Of a stretch of DNA of 11,838 bases, positions 1 through 6,520 are shown one piece after another (position 1 is the first letter of the stretch; each line of letters starts with the position of its first letter). The stretch covers positions 596-12,433 of the forward strand of contig PMNM01000161.1 of NCBI GenBank assembly GCA_003161855.1, read 5' to 3'. This DNA comes from Syntrophaceae bacterium (GTDB taxonomy: Bacteria; Desulfobacterota; Syntrophia; Syntrophales; Fen-1087). The notes below the pieces were generated by a model, which searched no databases, was not told the DNA's origin, and worked only from the letters and a program-made list of their open reading frames with translations. The translations under genes were made by a program, and so were the position numbers.

Positions 1-422
1 AGATAAAAATGATTCTGGGCGATAAAGACCTTTCCCTGATAAGCCACCCCTGTCTTTGTCTCGATATCAAAATCCACGCGGTCGCCTTCAAGGATATCAT
101 TGTTACTTTTGAGGATTACATTTCCCGTGGCAAGAGCTTCATTTTTTGTCTTATTGAGAAAGACATCATCCGCCGTCAGAACACCGCTGTCATAGGTAAT
201 CACAACGTGTCTGCTCGCGTGGTAGGTATCGGTTTCTTGGTCATAGGAAATACTCTCTGCTTCAATGGTCACAGACCCCGGGGATACCGGACCTGATGAT
301 CCCTTCTCGGCTGGGGAAGACAGCGCAGGGGTTTCTGCCGAGACGGCAACGGCCGACCCCGGAGTGAGAGGCAGCATTAAAGCAAGAGATAGGGTGATAG
401 ATATAAAAATATTGAACTTCAT
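1..422 (-). CDS. lptD: LPS-assembly protein LptD / OstA-family protein, N-terminal 140 residues (runs off left edge)
   Basis: LptD is the outer-membrane barrel that, with LptE, inserts lipopolysaccharide into the outer leaflet; its periplasmic N-terminal OstA-like beta-jellyroll receives LPS from LptA. The visible 140 residues start with a signal peptide: a Lys at position 2, a hydrophobic core at about 4-20 and a likely signal peptidase I site after VSA at 27-29. A short Ser/Pro/Gly linker follows, then an OstA-type domain from about residue 51. It shows the repeating pattern of this family: SVTIEAESISYD, then VVITYDSGVLTADDV, ALATGNVILKSN, ILEGDRVDFDIETKTG and VFIAQNHFY. The ATG overlaps the folC stop as ATGA, and only a weak purine stretch precedes it, so translation is probably coupled to folC. 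The barrel would lie outside the window. A shorter LptA-like protein cannot be excluded from this part alone, but the signal peptide, linker and folC linkage fit LptD better. Confidence 0.8.
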   Translation of the reverse strand, partial: MKFNIFISITLSLALMLPLTPGSAVAVSAETPALSSPAEKGSSGPVSPGSVTIEAESISYDQETDTYHASRHVVITYDSGVLTADDVFLNKTKNEALATGNVILKSNNDILEGDRVDFDIETKTGVAYQGKVFIAQNHFY

Positions 423-1690
423 TTTTCTCGATGGACTTTCTGGTAAACCCTTTTAATCTCCCCAATCAGATAGACGGAACCGGTGATGCAGATGAGATCA
501 TCCGGACCGGCCTCTACCAACGCTTGGTGCAGAGCTTCATCCGGCTTTTCGACGATAACAGTTTCGCAATGATACTGCTGTGCAATCATGAATATCTTTT
601 CAGGAGATAAGGATCTGCTGCTATCCGGCCTGGTAATGATCAGGCGTTGCACCAACGGGGCCATTTTTCTCAGCATGTTTTTGTAATCCTTATCATTCAG
701 GACCCCAAAAATGACAATCAATCTTCGATAGGAAAATTGTGTCTTCAATGTATCGCAAAGCGCCCCGATACCGGCCGGATTATGTGCCGCATCAATAAGA
801 ACGACTGGACGTTTCTGAAGAATTTCCAGGCGCCCCTCCCAGTGGGTATCCTTCAATCCTTGATAAATAGCGTTATTTTCGAGACGGAAGCCCTTCTCGG
901 ATAGAAGTGTGACAGTTGCCACGGCCAGCGCGGCGTTATCAATCTGATGCCTCCCCTTGAGGGGACAAGAAAGGTGGTTATAATCCTTATGGATACCCTT
1001 GAAGGAAAAAATGCCGTCCGTCTCATTACGGACTTTGATGTCCTTACCCAATCTGTACAATCTCGTCTTTCTCTCAAGGCAGGCCTCCTCAAACATCTTG
1101 ACAAGATGTTTTTGCCGGACCGCGGTCACACAGGAAATACCAGGCTTGATAATACCGATTTTTTCTCGGGCAATATCCTCCAGACGAGTCCCCAGATAGG
1201 TTAAGTGATCCAAGGCAATATTGGAAACAACGGCTACGACAGGTTCGGTCACATTTATTGCATCCAGCCTCCCCCCCATACCGACCTCCAGCACGGCCAC
1301 ATCCACCTGCCGACGGTCAAAATACAGGAAGGCTGCTGCCGTGAGAAATTCGAAATAGGTGACATCATCGGTCACCTGCCGCTTGACTTCTTCAATACAC
1401 GCTTGCATTTCTTCTCTCGAGATCATGTGGCCATCGATGCGGATTCGCTCTCTGACGTCGATCAGATGCGGTGAAGTATAAAGACCTGTCCTGAAGCCTC
1501 CCATGGACAACATCGAAGCCGTCATCGCCGCAATGGACCCCTTGCCATTGGTGCCTCCAACAACAACCGTTGCATACCGTTTCTGGGGATGATTCAATCG
1601 CTTCAGAAGACGACGAATCCGATCAAGCCCTAGACGGATACGCATGCTGTTTAATTTTGAAAGATAGTCCAGGGAGTTGATATATCTCAT
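419..1690 (-). CDS. folC: Bifunctional dihydrofolate synthase / folylpolyglutamate synthase
   Basis: FolC is a cytoplasmic ATP-dependent ligase of the Mur ligase superfamily. It adds L-glutamate to dihydropteroate to make dihydrofolate and extends the polyglutamate tail of folates. The 423-residue length is normal. The P-loop GGTNGKGS sits at about 45-52, followed by the family motifs YTSPHL (71-76), TYFEFLTAAAF (111-121), EVGMGGRLDA (135-144) and IALDHLTYLG (158-167). The C-terminal domain has KGRHQIDNAALA, WEGRLE and the DAAHNP motif. The start at 1690 (MRYINSLDYL) fits the family N-terminus, but no convincing Shine-Dalgarno sequence precedes it. The gene lies 41 bases beyond an intrinsic terminator, so it needs its own promoter or read-through; only a weak candidate -10 (TATGAT, 1711-1716) is visible. 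Its stop overlaps the lptD start. Whether it has one or both activities cannot be read from sequence alone. Confidence 0.95.
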   Translation of the reverse strand: MRYINSLDYLSKLNSMRIRLGLDRIRRLLKRLNHPQKRYATVVVGGTNGKGSIAAMTASMLSMGGFRTGLYTSPHLIDVRERIRIDGHMISREEMQACIEEVKRQVTDDVTYFEFLTAAAFLYFDRRQVDVAVLEVGMGGRLDAINVTEPVVAVVSNIALDHLTYLGTRLEDIAREKIGIIKPGISCVTAVRQKHLVKMFEEACLERKTRLYRLGKDIKVRNETDGIFSFKGIHKDYNHLSCPLKGRHQIDNAALAVATVTLLSEKGFRLENNAIYQGLKDTHWEGRLEILQKRPVVLIDAAHNPAGIGALCDTLKTQFSYRRLIVIFGVLNDKDYKNMLRKMAPLVQRLIITRPDSSRSLSPEKIFMIAQQYHCETVIVEKPDEALHQALVEAGPDDLICITGSVYLIGEIKRVYQKVHREK

Positions 1691-1731
1691 TAAATTAATG
1701 TTGAAAGCGAATCATAATTTTCGTTGAATGA

Positions 1732-1773
1732 TTAAAAAAAGCCATGGGTCGGCTGAAAAACCGTATAACCCAT
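1732..1773 (-). other. Possible 13-codon leader ORF lying inside the terminator hairpin
   Basis: On the minus strand a GGAGG (1782-1786) stands 8 bases before an ATG (1771-1773). That opens a 13-codon frame, MGYTVFQPTHGFF, closed by TAA at 1732-1734. The frame spans both arms of the terminator stem, its loop and the U tract. The GGAGG can itself pair with a CTCC (1791-1794) across a TTTT loop. The layout resembles a translated leader that would disturb termination, but this may be coincidence, since terminator stems with CCATGG supply an ATG by chance. No family resemblance is recognised. Confidence 0.2.
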
Positions 1774-1776
1774 GGC
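1734..1776 (-). terminator. Rho-independent terminator after the EF-Tu domain 2-like gene
   Basis: Read on the minus strand, GCCATGGGT (1776-1768) pairs perfectly with ACCCATGGC (1749-1741), giving a 9-bp stem. It is followed directly by seven U (1740-1734). An inner CGG/CCG pair may extend the stem past a TATA bulge. The hairpin begins 64 bases after the stop of the small gene at 1841, separating that gene from folC. There is no T run on the other side, so it works in one direction only. Confidence 0.88.
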
Positions 1777-1840
1777 ACTAACCTCCAAAAGGAGAACTTT
1801 GTCAAAAAAGATTAAAAGTTTTCAATCATTCAGGAACCGG

Positions 1841-2098
1841 TCAGGGAATAACCTTAAAAACCTCGTCACCAGGACGAACGCGGTCCGATACCTTGATCCC
1901 GATATAGTCCCCGACCACCGCCTTTTCAACCTTCTGGTTATTGACCTCCATAGAATCAATCACCTGGGTCAAGTCAGTCGTATGGCCGAAAAACTTGAGC
2001 GTATCATTAACATTGACCTCGCCTTCGGTCACCTTGACCGCTGCAACACTTGGCTTTGCAAAAAATTTAACCACCTCACCAATCTTCTCTTCTGCCAT
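1841..2098 (-). CDS. Small translation elongation factor-like protein (EF-Tu domain 2-type beta-barrel, no GTPase domain)
   Basis: This 85-residue acidic protein has the look of domain 2 of translational GTPases. It has an opening GEVVKFFAKPSVAAVKV strand pair and a turn with EGEVNVNDTLKFFG, where EF-Tu has the rigid gate of GxIxVGDxxxxxG. MEVNNQKVEKAVVGDYIGI follows, like the 'agenvG' segment of EF-Tu, and it ends RVRPGDEVFKV. No G1-G5 GTP-binding motif is present, so it cannot be a GTPase. Similar proteins are annotated 'translation elongation factor-like protein' in many genomes and their function is not known to me. I chose ATG 2098 because AAGGAGG lies 5 bases upstream; an upstream TTG (2125) would add nine charged residues and lacks a site. 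It forms its own transcription unit between two terminators, just after the ribosomal operon, which suggests a translation-related but independently controlled role. It could also resemble the C-terminal barrel of U32 peptidases. Confidence 0.82.
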   Translation of the reverse strand: MAEEKIGEVVKFFAKPSVAAVKVTEGEVNVNDTLKFFGHTTDLTQVIDSMEVNNQKVEKAVVGDYIGIKVSDRVRPGDEVFKVIP

Positions 2099-2162
2099 AA
2101 CGACCTCCTTCTCTTTTGCTTGCAATCATGGAAAAAAGCAGTTTTAACCAAAATTTTATAAA

Positions 2163-2190
2163 AGTATATCTTTTTTACTGAAAAAAACAA
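2163..2190 (-). promoter_or_regulatory. Candidate sigma-70-type promoter for the EF-Tu domain 2-like gene
   Basis: On the minus strand a -10 box TATACT (2163-2168, 5 of 6 to consensus) stands 16 bases from TTGTTT (2185-2190, 3 of 6). The surroundings are AT-rich, just past the superoperon terminator. Transcription would begin near 2156, giving a leader of about 57 bases ending in AAGGAGG. The position between a terminator and a gene with a strong ribosome binding site supports it; the -35 is weak. Confidence 0.55.
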
Positions 2191-2203
2191 GAAGAAATGC
2201 AAT

Positions 2204-2240
2204 AAAAAAGGCAGGGGAGTCATCACCCTGCCTTCTTTTT
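2204..2240 (-). terminator. Rho-independent terminator ending the ribosomal superoperon
   Basis: AAGGCAGGG (2234-2226 on the minus strand) pairs perfectly with CCCTGCCTT (2216-2208). The loop is about nine bases and a run of T follows (2209-2204, the first two bases being shared with the stem). It lies about 50 bases beyond the rplQ stop. A run CTTTTT on the plus-strand side (2235-2240) means it could also act in the other direction, although no plus-strand gene precedes it. Confidence 0.9.
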
Positions 2241-2283
2241 GAAGATTTGAAATGAATATGGCCTGTCTCGCGAAGAGGCTATC

Positions 2284-2682
2284 CTATTTGGCCGGAGCCG
2301 CTTTCTTCTTCGGTTTATCCTTGGGTACGGATCCGATAAATTCGACGACGGACAGGGGCGCATTATCACCCGTCCGATAACCCATCTTGACGATTCTCGT
2401 ATAACCACCCGCTCGGTCACGATAGCGGACGGACAGGTCACTGAAAAGCTTTCCCACCACATCAGGGTCTCTTACAAATGCCAGCGCCTGTCTCCGCGCA
2501 TGAAGATCACCCCTTTTTCCAAGGGTGATCATTTTCTCAGCAACCTTTTTCAGCTCTTTGGCCTTGACATCGGTGGTCTTGATTTTTTCGTATTTTAAAA
2601 AGGAAGTAACCATATTCCGTAACATGGCTTTTCTGTGACTTGATGTCCGGCCCAGTTTACTTCCAGATTTTCCGTGACGCAT
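2284..2682 (-). CDS. rplQ: 50S ribosomal protein L17
   Basis: L17 sits near the exit-tunnel region of the large subunit. This 132-residue protein opens with the signature [12 protein letters not shown], followed by [16 protein letters not shown] (the family's conserved 'R-x-A-x-x-R-N-x-x-x-x-L' block) and the strand [19 protein letters not shown]. The C-terminal half ends [17 protein letters not shown], then a Lys/Ala tail that binds rRNA or is disordered. A GGGA stands about nine bases before the ATG. It is the last gene of the superoperon, 68 bases after rpoA, the usual rpoA-rplQ order, and a terminator follows. Confidence 0.98.
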   Translation of the reverse strand: MRHGKSGSKLGRTSSHRKAMLRNMVTSFLKYEKIKTTDVKAKELKKVAEKMITLGKRGDLHARRQALAFVRDPDVVGKLFSDLSVRYRDRAGGYTRIVKMGYRTGDNAPLSVVEFIGSVPKDKPKKKAAPAK

Positions 2683-2750
2683 TGATCATTTCCCTTTCCA
2701 GTAAACAAAAACGTCTGTTCTGCTCCTGCCGTTTCACCGGATATTTCCCG

Positions 2751-3737
2751 TTATTCATCTTGATTCCAAGGAGGAAAATCCAGCTTCATCCCGAAACTCA
2801 GTCCCATTTCCTGCAAAATATCCTTGATCTCATTCAAAGACTTCCTGCCAAAATTTTTGGTTTTAAGCATTTCCGCCTCAGTCTTCTGAACGAGCTCTCC
2901 AATTAGATTAATACCGGCATTCTTCAAACAGTTGGCTGACCTTACGGAAAGCTCCAGATCATCAACATGCCTCAGCAGGTTACCGTTGATGTTTTCCTCT
3001 TCTTCAATCTCCGGATGCTCCGTTTCCTCCTCAGCCTCATTAAAATTAATAAAGATATCGAGCTGATCCTTCAATATTTTAGCAGCATAAGCAAGGGCAT
3101 CCTCGGGGTGGACACTGCCGTCGGTCCAAACTTCCATAATCAGCCTGTCATAATCGACAATCTGCCCCACCCTGGCATGGGTAATCGTATAATTCACTTT
3201 TTTAATAGGAGAAAATACGGCATCGATATTGATCGTTCCTTCGGGCTGATCATAATCCCTTTCCTTTTTGGCTGGCACATATCCCCTACCGATCTTTACA
3301 GCCATTTCTGCTTTGAAGGAAGCCTCTCCGGAGAGGGTGGCAATATAATGATCAGGATTCAGGATTTCCACGGTCCCATCACAGACGATATCACCTGCAG
3401 TAACGATTCCCTCTTTGGTGGCATCGAGATAAACCATTCTCGGCCCATCTTGATGAAGTTTCAGACGTACACCTTTCAGGTTTAGAATAATATCGGTCAC
3501 ATCCTCTTTAACACCGGGAACGGTAGAAAATTCATGAAGAACACCATCAATCCTGACAGAAACGATCGCGGCACCCTGAATAGATGATATCAGGATTCTT
3601 CTGAGCGTGTTTCCGAACGTAATACCGAATCCTCTCTCTAAGGGCTGAGCGCTGAACTCTCCATAGAAAGGTGTATGAGTCGCTTCATCAATCTCGATCC
3701 GCTTCGGTCTTATAATACTGCGCCAGTTTCTTTGCAT
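2751..3737 (-). CDS. rpoA: DNA-directed RNA polymerase subunit alpha
   Basis: The alpha dimer nucleates RNA polymerase assembly, and its C-terminal domain touches UP elements and activators. The N-terminal domain (about 1-230) carries the assembly segment [19 protein letters not shown] (34-52) and the GRGYVPA block (150-156). A strikingly acidic linker (about 234-249, [15 protein letters not shown]) joins it to the C-terminal domain. There [15 protein letters not shown] gives Arg266, Asn269 and Cys270, equivalent to E. coli R265, N268 and C269, and Lys299 matches K298. The DNA-contacting residues for UP elements are therefore kept. The 328-residue length is normal. The ATG is preceded only by a distant AGG, so initiation looks weak unless coupled to rpsD 57 bases upstream. 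Confidence 0.99.
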   Translation of the reverse strand: MQRNWRSIIRPKRIEIDEATHTPFYGEFSAQPLERGFGITFGNTLRRILISSIQGAAIVSVRIDGVLHEFSTVPGVKEDVTDIILNLKGVRLKLHQDGPRMVYLDATKEGIVTAGDIVCDGTVEILNPDHYIATLSGEASFKAEMAVKIGRGYVPAKKERDYDQPEGTINIDAVFSPIKKVNYTITHARVGQIVDYDRLIMEVWTDGSVHPEDALAYAAKILKDQLDIFINFNEAEEETEHPEIEEEENINGNLLRHVDDLELSVRSANCLKNAGINLIGELVQKTEAEMLKTKNFGRKSLNEIKDILQEMGLSFGMKLDFPPWNQDE

Positions 3738-3794
3738 AATTACAATTTCCTACCCTTCGGGTCTTGTTGCAGCGTTTGCAGATTATTGATCCTT

Positions 3795-4421
3795 CTACTT
3801 CGAATAAAGTTCGACCACCAACTGTTCCTGAACCGGCATGGTCAATTCTTCTCTGGTGGGAAGGACCTTTAAAATTCCCTTATAATTATCTTTATCCAGT
3901 TCGAGCCATTGCGGCACGCCACGTCTGGCAACGGATTCCATGGCATCGAGAATCCGTTCGACCTTTCGGCTGCCTTCTCTGACCTGTATTTCATCACCTA
4001 CTTTAACCAGGTAAGATGGGATATTCACCGGTTTTCCGCTAACCATAAAATGGTTATGTCTGACCAGTTGTCTTGCCTCTGTCCGAGAATTGGCAAAACC
4101 CATGCGAAACACCATATTATCGAGCCGCCTTTCCAGGAAAAGCAGTAAGTTTGTTCCCGTAATTCCCTTTTGCCGATCTGCTTTTTCAAAGTAGCCTCTG
4201 AACTGTTTTTCCAAAAGGCCATACATTCTTTTCAGCTTTTGTTTCGCTCTCAACTGAACACCATAGTCTGAGTGCTTTTTCCGCATCTGACCGTGCTCTC
4301 CTGGAGCATATCCCCGCCGTTCGAAAGCGCACTTTTCACTGTAACATCGATCCCCCTTCAGAAACAGTTTTAAGCCTTCCCTTCGGCATAACCTACACAC
4401 GGATTCTCTGTATCTTGCCAA
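3795..4421 (-). CDS. rpsD: 30S ribosomal protein S4, zinc-binding (C+) form
   Basis: S4 is a primary 16S rRNA binder that starts 30S assembly and, in enterobacteria, represses the alpha operon. The 208 residues include an N-terminal zinc knuckle, Cys9 and Cys12 paired with Cys26 and Cys31. The conserved GYAPGEHGQ block comes next, then the S4 RNA-binding domain with [26 protein letters not shown] and [19 protein letters not shown]. The start is TTG (4421): GGGAGG stands five bases upstream and [14 protein letters not shown] is the expected N-terminus. The 80-base gap before it is AT-rich in its second half, with no convincing promoter. The gene lies between rpsK and rpoA, the classic alpha-operon order. 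Confidence 0.98.
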   Translation of the reverse strand: MARYRESVCRLCRREGLKLFLKGDRCYSEKCAFERRGYAPGEHGQMRKKHSDYGVQLRAKQKLKRMYGLLEKQFRGYFEKADRQKGITGTNLLLFLERRLDNMVFRMGFANSRTEARQLVRHNHFMVSGKPVNIPSYLVKVGDEIQVREGSRKVERILDAMESVARRGVPQWLELDKDNYKGILKVLPTREELTMPVQEQLVVELYSK

Positions 4422-4501
4422 AAAAACCTCCCTGATCTTATCTTAATTCAATATAAAATAAACAAACCATTCTCTGCCGAATGCCCACTCTCAAATCCCT
4501 T

Positions 4502-4894
4502 TCAAACCCTTCTTCGCTTCGGCGGGCGACAGCCATTATGGGGAACGGGGGTCACATCTCTGATCAGACTGATATTGAGCCCGGCCAATTGCAGTGATCT
4601 CAGTGCGGACTCGCGACCTGAACCCGGTCCCTTGACATAAACCTGAACACTCCTCAGGCCATGCTCCTTGGCTTTCTTAACCGCATCCTCAGCGGCGAGC
4701 TGGGCGGCAAAAGGCGTACTTTTCCTTGATCCCTTAAATCCCTGCATTCCGGCAGAAGCCCAAGCGATGACATTGCCGCTTAAGTCCGTAATCGTCACAA
4801 TGGTATTGTTGAAAGTCGATTGAATATGGGCAATCCCCTCGGTGATATTCTTCTTTTCCTTTTTCTTTCCTGTCTTCCTGACTGGTTTTGCCAT
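4502..4894 (-). CDS. rpsK: 30S ribosomal protein S11
   Basis: S11 lies on the 30S platform near the mRNA exit and the E site, next to S18 and S21. This 130-residue protein has a basic N-terminus (about 1-15, Lys-rich) and the conserved [15 protein letters not shown] block. It continues with [26 protein letters not shown], the [14 protein letters not shown] rRNA-binding loop and a final [19 protein letters not shown]. The last block is the universal S11 C-terminus. GGAGG stands four bases before the ATG. It follows rpsM by 25 bases and precedes rpsD. Confidence 0.99.
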   Translation of the reverse strand: MAKPVRKTGKKKEKKNITEGIAHIQSTFNNTIVTITDLSGNVIAWASAGMQGFKGSRKSTPFAAQLAAEDAVKKAKEHGLRSVQVYVKGPGSGRESALRSLQLAGLNISLIRDVTPVPHNGCRPPKRRRV

Positions 4895-4919
4895 TTATCC
4901 TCCGGATTGTTGAAAACAA

Positions 4920-5288
4920 TTACTTCTTTTTACCCGCAATAGACCGCCTTGGACCTTTTCTCGTCCGTGCGTTCGTACTGGTCCTTTGGCCTCTGACCGG
5001 GAGGCCTTTACGATGTCGTAATCCCCGATAGGTTCCGATGTCCATTAGCCGCTTTAAGGACATGGACACTTCCCTCCGCAAATCACCCTCTACCTTGTGC
5101 TCCTTATCGATGATATTTCTTATGGAGGTGATTTCCGAATCCGCCAGGTTGTCTGTCTTCGTATCCGGACTGACACCCGCTTTCTCAAGGATCTCATTTG
5201 CCCTTGACCGTCCAATACCATAGATATAGGTTAAGGCAATCTCCATTCGCTTGTTCTTGGGTAAATCCACACCTGAAATTCTTGCCAC
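4920..5288 (-). CDS. rpsM: 30S ribosomal protein S13
   Basis: S13 is in the 30S head, where its C-terminal tail contacts P-site tRNA and its body bridges to the large subunit. The 122 residues include the N-terminal [13 protein letters not shown] and the helix-two-turn-helix [36 protein letters not shown] follows, then the basic tail [14 protein letters not shown]. The start codon is GTG (5288), backed by AGGAGG seven bases upstream; this is the first alpha-operon gene proper. I looked for the S4-binding pseudoknot known before E. coli rpsM and cannot claim one in the 30-base gap after rpmJ. Confidence 0.99.
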   Translation of the reverse strand: MARISGVDLPKNKRMEIALTYIYGIGRSRANEILEKAGVSPDTKTDNLADSEITSIRNIIDKEHKVEGDLRREVSMSLKRLMDIGTYRGLRHRKGLPVRGQRTSTNARTRKGPRRSIAGKKK

Positions 5289-5318
5289 CTGCCGACCTCC
5301 TGATGATAATACCCGTTC

Positions 5319-5432
5319 TTATCCCTGACGCTGCTTGTGCTTGGGATTTTCACAAATCACCCGCAATACACCCCGGCGCTTAATAATCTTACATTTATCA
5401 CACATCTTTTTGACAGAAGACCTTACTTTCAC
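5319..5432 (-). CDS. rpmJ: 50S ribosomal protein L36, zinc-binding form
   Basis: L36 is the smallest large-subunit protein and organises 23S rRNA near the L7/L12 stalk base. The 37-residue product starts at GTG (5432) and has the zinc ribbon Cys11, Cys14, Cys27 and His32 in the pattern C-x2-C-x12-C-x4-H. It ends NPKHKQRQG, as usual for the family. AAAGGAG lies eight bases before the GTG. A longer frame running upstream to 5525 is not real: its extra part covers the infA-rpmJ gap and resembles nothing. The gene lies between infA and rpsM, as in many bacteria. Confidence 0.97.
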   Translation of the reverse strand: MKVRSSVKKMCDKCKIIKRRGVLRVICENPKHKQRQG

Positions 5433-5505
5433 GATGCTTACTCCTTTCGGCTTTTCGACGGTCCTTCCTTCATTTAAAGCGGGCCATCCATTGCCGAGCG
5501 CCTTT

Positions 5506-5724
5506 CTATTTTGTCCTGTACACAATCCTGCCGCGGGTCAGGTCATAGGGAGACAGTTCAACTGTCACTTTGTCACCGGGGAGGATCTTAATAAAGTGCA
5601 TCCGCATTTTCCCCGAAATATGAGCAAGAACACGATGTCCGTTTTCCAGTTCAACGCGGAACATGGCATTGGGCAAGGGCTCAATGACACGACCCTCAAC
5701 CTCTATCGGTTCCTCTTTTGCCAT
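5506..5724 (-). CDS. infA: Translation initiation factor IF-1
   Basis: IF-1 is an OB-fold protein that binds the ribosomal A site during initiation and helps IF-2 and IF-3. The 72 residues from [11 protein letters not shown] show the standard S1-like fold: [21 protein letters not shown], then [20 protein letters not shown], then [19 protein letters not shown] chose ATG 5724 because AGGA stands about seven bases upstream and the sequence matches the family start. A GTG two codons earlier (5730) would add Met-Cys and sits too close to that site. It lies 16 bases after map and 73 before rpmJ. Confidence 0.98.
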   Translation of the reverse strand: MAKEEPIEVEGRVIEPLPNAMFRVELENGHRVLAHISGKMRMHFIKILPGDKVTVELSPYDLTRGRIVYRTK

Positions 5725-5740
5725 ACACACATCCTACTGT

Positions 5741-6493
5741 TTAATTCTTCAAACTCAAGATGACCGGACCCTGTTCGGTAATAGCCACCGTATGCTCAAA
5801 ATGGGCGGACAACTTTCCATCTTCTGTCACCACCGTCCAGCCGTTGTCAAGGATATTCACCTTATAAGTCCCCGTGTTAACCATCGGTTCGATCGCGAGG
5901 ACCATGCCGCTTTTCAACTCGATCCCTCTGCCGCCGATACCGTAATTGGGAACGTGAGGTTCCTCATGAAGCCTCTTCCCAATACCATGGCCCCCGAAAT
6001 CCCTGACCACCGAGAAGCCGGCTGCCTCCACACCGTTCTGCACGACCGAAGAAATATCGCCGAGGCGGTTTCCGACTTCTGCCTGACGGATGCCATCATA
6101 CAAACTCTGCTCCGTTATCTTTAAGAGTTTCATGGCCTCCTCGGAGATGTCACCAATCGGAACCGTAATGGCGGCATCCCCGTAGTAGCCTTTATAATAG
6201 ACGCCGAAATCAAGGCTGATGATATCACCGGATTTCAGAATCCGATTGGATGGCATGCCATGCACCACCTCTGCATTCACGGAAGCACAAAGAGCAAAAG
6301 GATAACCCCGATAACCTTTGAAGGCTGGCTTAGCTCCCTTCTTTTTAGCCATTTCCTCGGAATAACGATCAAGTTCAATGGTCGTGATGCCCGGTTTAGT
6401 CTTTTCCTGAAGCGCTGCGAGAATTTCCGCAACGATACGGTTGCTCGCCCTCATCTTTTCGATTTCATCAGGTCGTTTCAGGATGACCATCAT
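5741..6493 (-). CDS. map: Methionine aminopeptidase, type I
   Basis: This cytosolic dinuclear metalloprotease removes the initiator methionine from nascent proteins when residue two is small. The 250-residue pita-bread fold keeps the metal ligands Asp95, Asp106, His169, Glu202 and Glu233. It also has the substrate-side His79 (VHGMP) and His176. There is no N-terminal zinc-finger extension, so it is the short class Ia type. GAAGG stands six bases before the first of two adjacent ATGs (6493 and 6490); either could serve. It follows secY by 27 bases with no adenylate kinase gene between them, which differs from many Firmicutes and several other bacteria where secY-adk-map is the order. Confidence 0.98.
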   Translation of the reverse strand: MMVILKRPDEIEKMRASNRIVAEILAALQEKTKPGITTIELDRYSEEMAKKKGAKPAFKGYRGYPFALCASVNAEVVHGMPSNRILKSGDIISLDFGVYYKGYYGDAAITVPIGDISEEAMKLLKITEQSLYDGIRQAEVGNRLGDISSVVQNGVEAAGFSVVRDFGGHGIGKRLHEEPHVPNYGIGGRGIELKSGMVLAIEPMVNTGTYKVNILDNGWTVVTEDGKLSAHFEHTVAITEQGPVILSLKN

Positions 6494-6520
6494 GCTGAAC
6501 CTTCTGCCTCGATGAACCCG

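Noticed and set aside
9..296. Plus-strand open frame of 95 codons at the left edge
   Set aside because: It lies opposite the lptD signal peptide and OstA domain, which have clear family motifs; the plus product resembles nothing.
1711..1739. TATGAT (1711-1716) with TTTTTT (1734-1739) as the folC promoter
   Set aside because: The -35 is only the terminator U tract and matches poorly, and the leader would be very short; kept as a weak possibility, not called.
1777..1805. TTGACA (1800-1805) as a -35 for folC
   Set aside because: At 17 bases the -10 position reads GTTAGT, a poor match, and the promoter would fire straight into the terminator.
4437..4465. TTGTTT and GATAAG in the 80-base gap before rpsD as an internal promoter
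   Set aside because: Both boxes match the consensus weakly and the AT-rich context alone explains them.
5289..5318. S4-binding pseudoknot before rpsM, as in E. coli
   Set aside because: The gap holds only 30 bases with a plain SD; no pseudoknot pairing could be defended by eye.
5433..5525. N-terminal extension of L36 to a 68-residue protein
   Set aside because: The extra residues cover the infA-rpmJ gap and the end of infA, resemble nothing, and a well-placed SD precedes the GTG at 5432.
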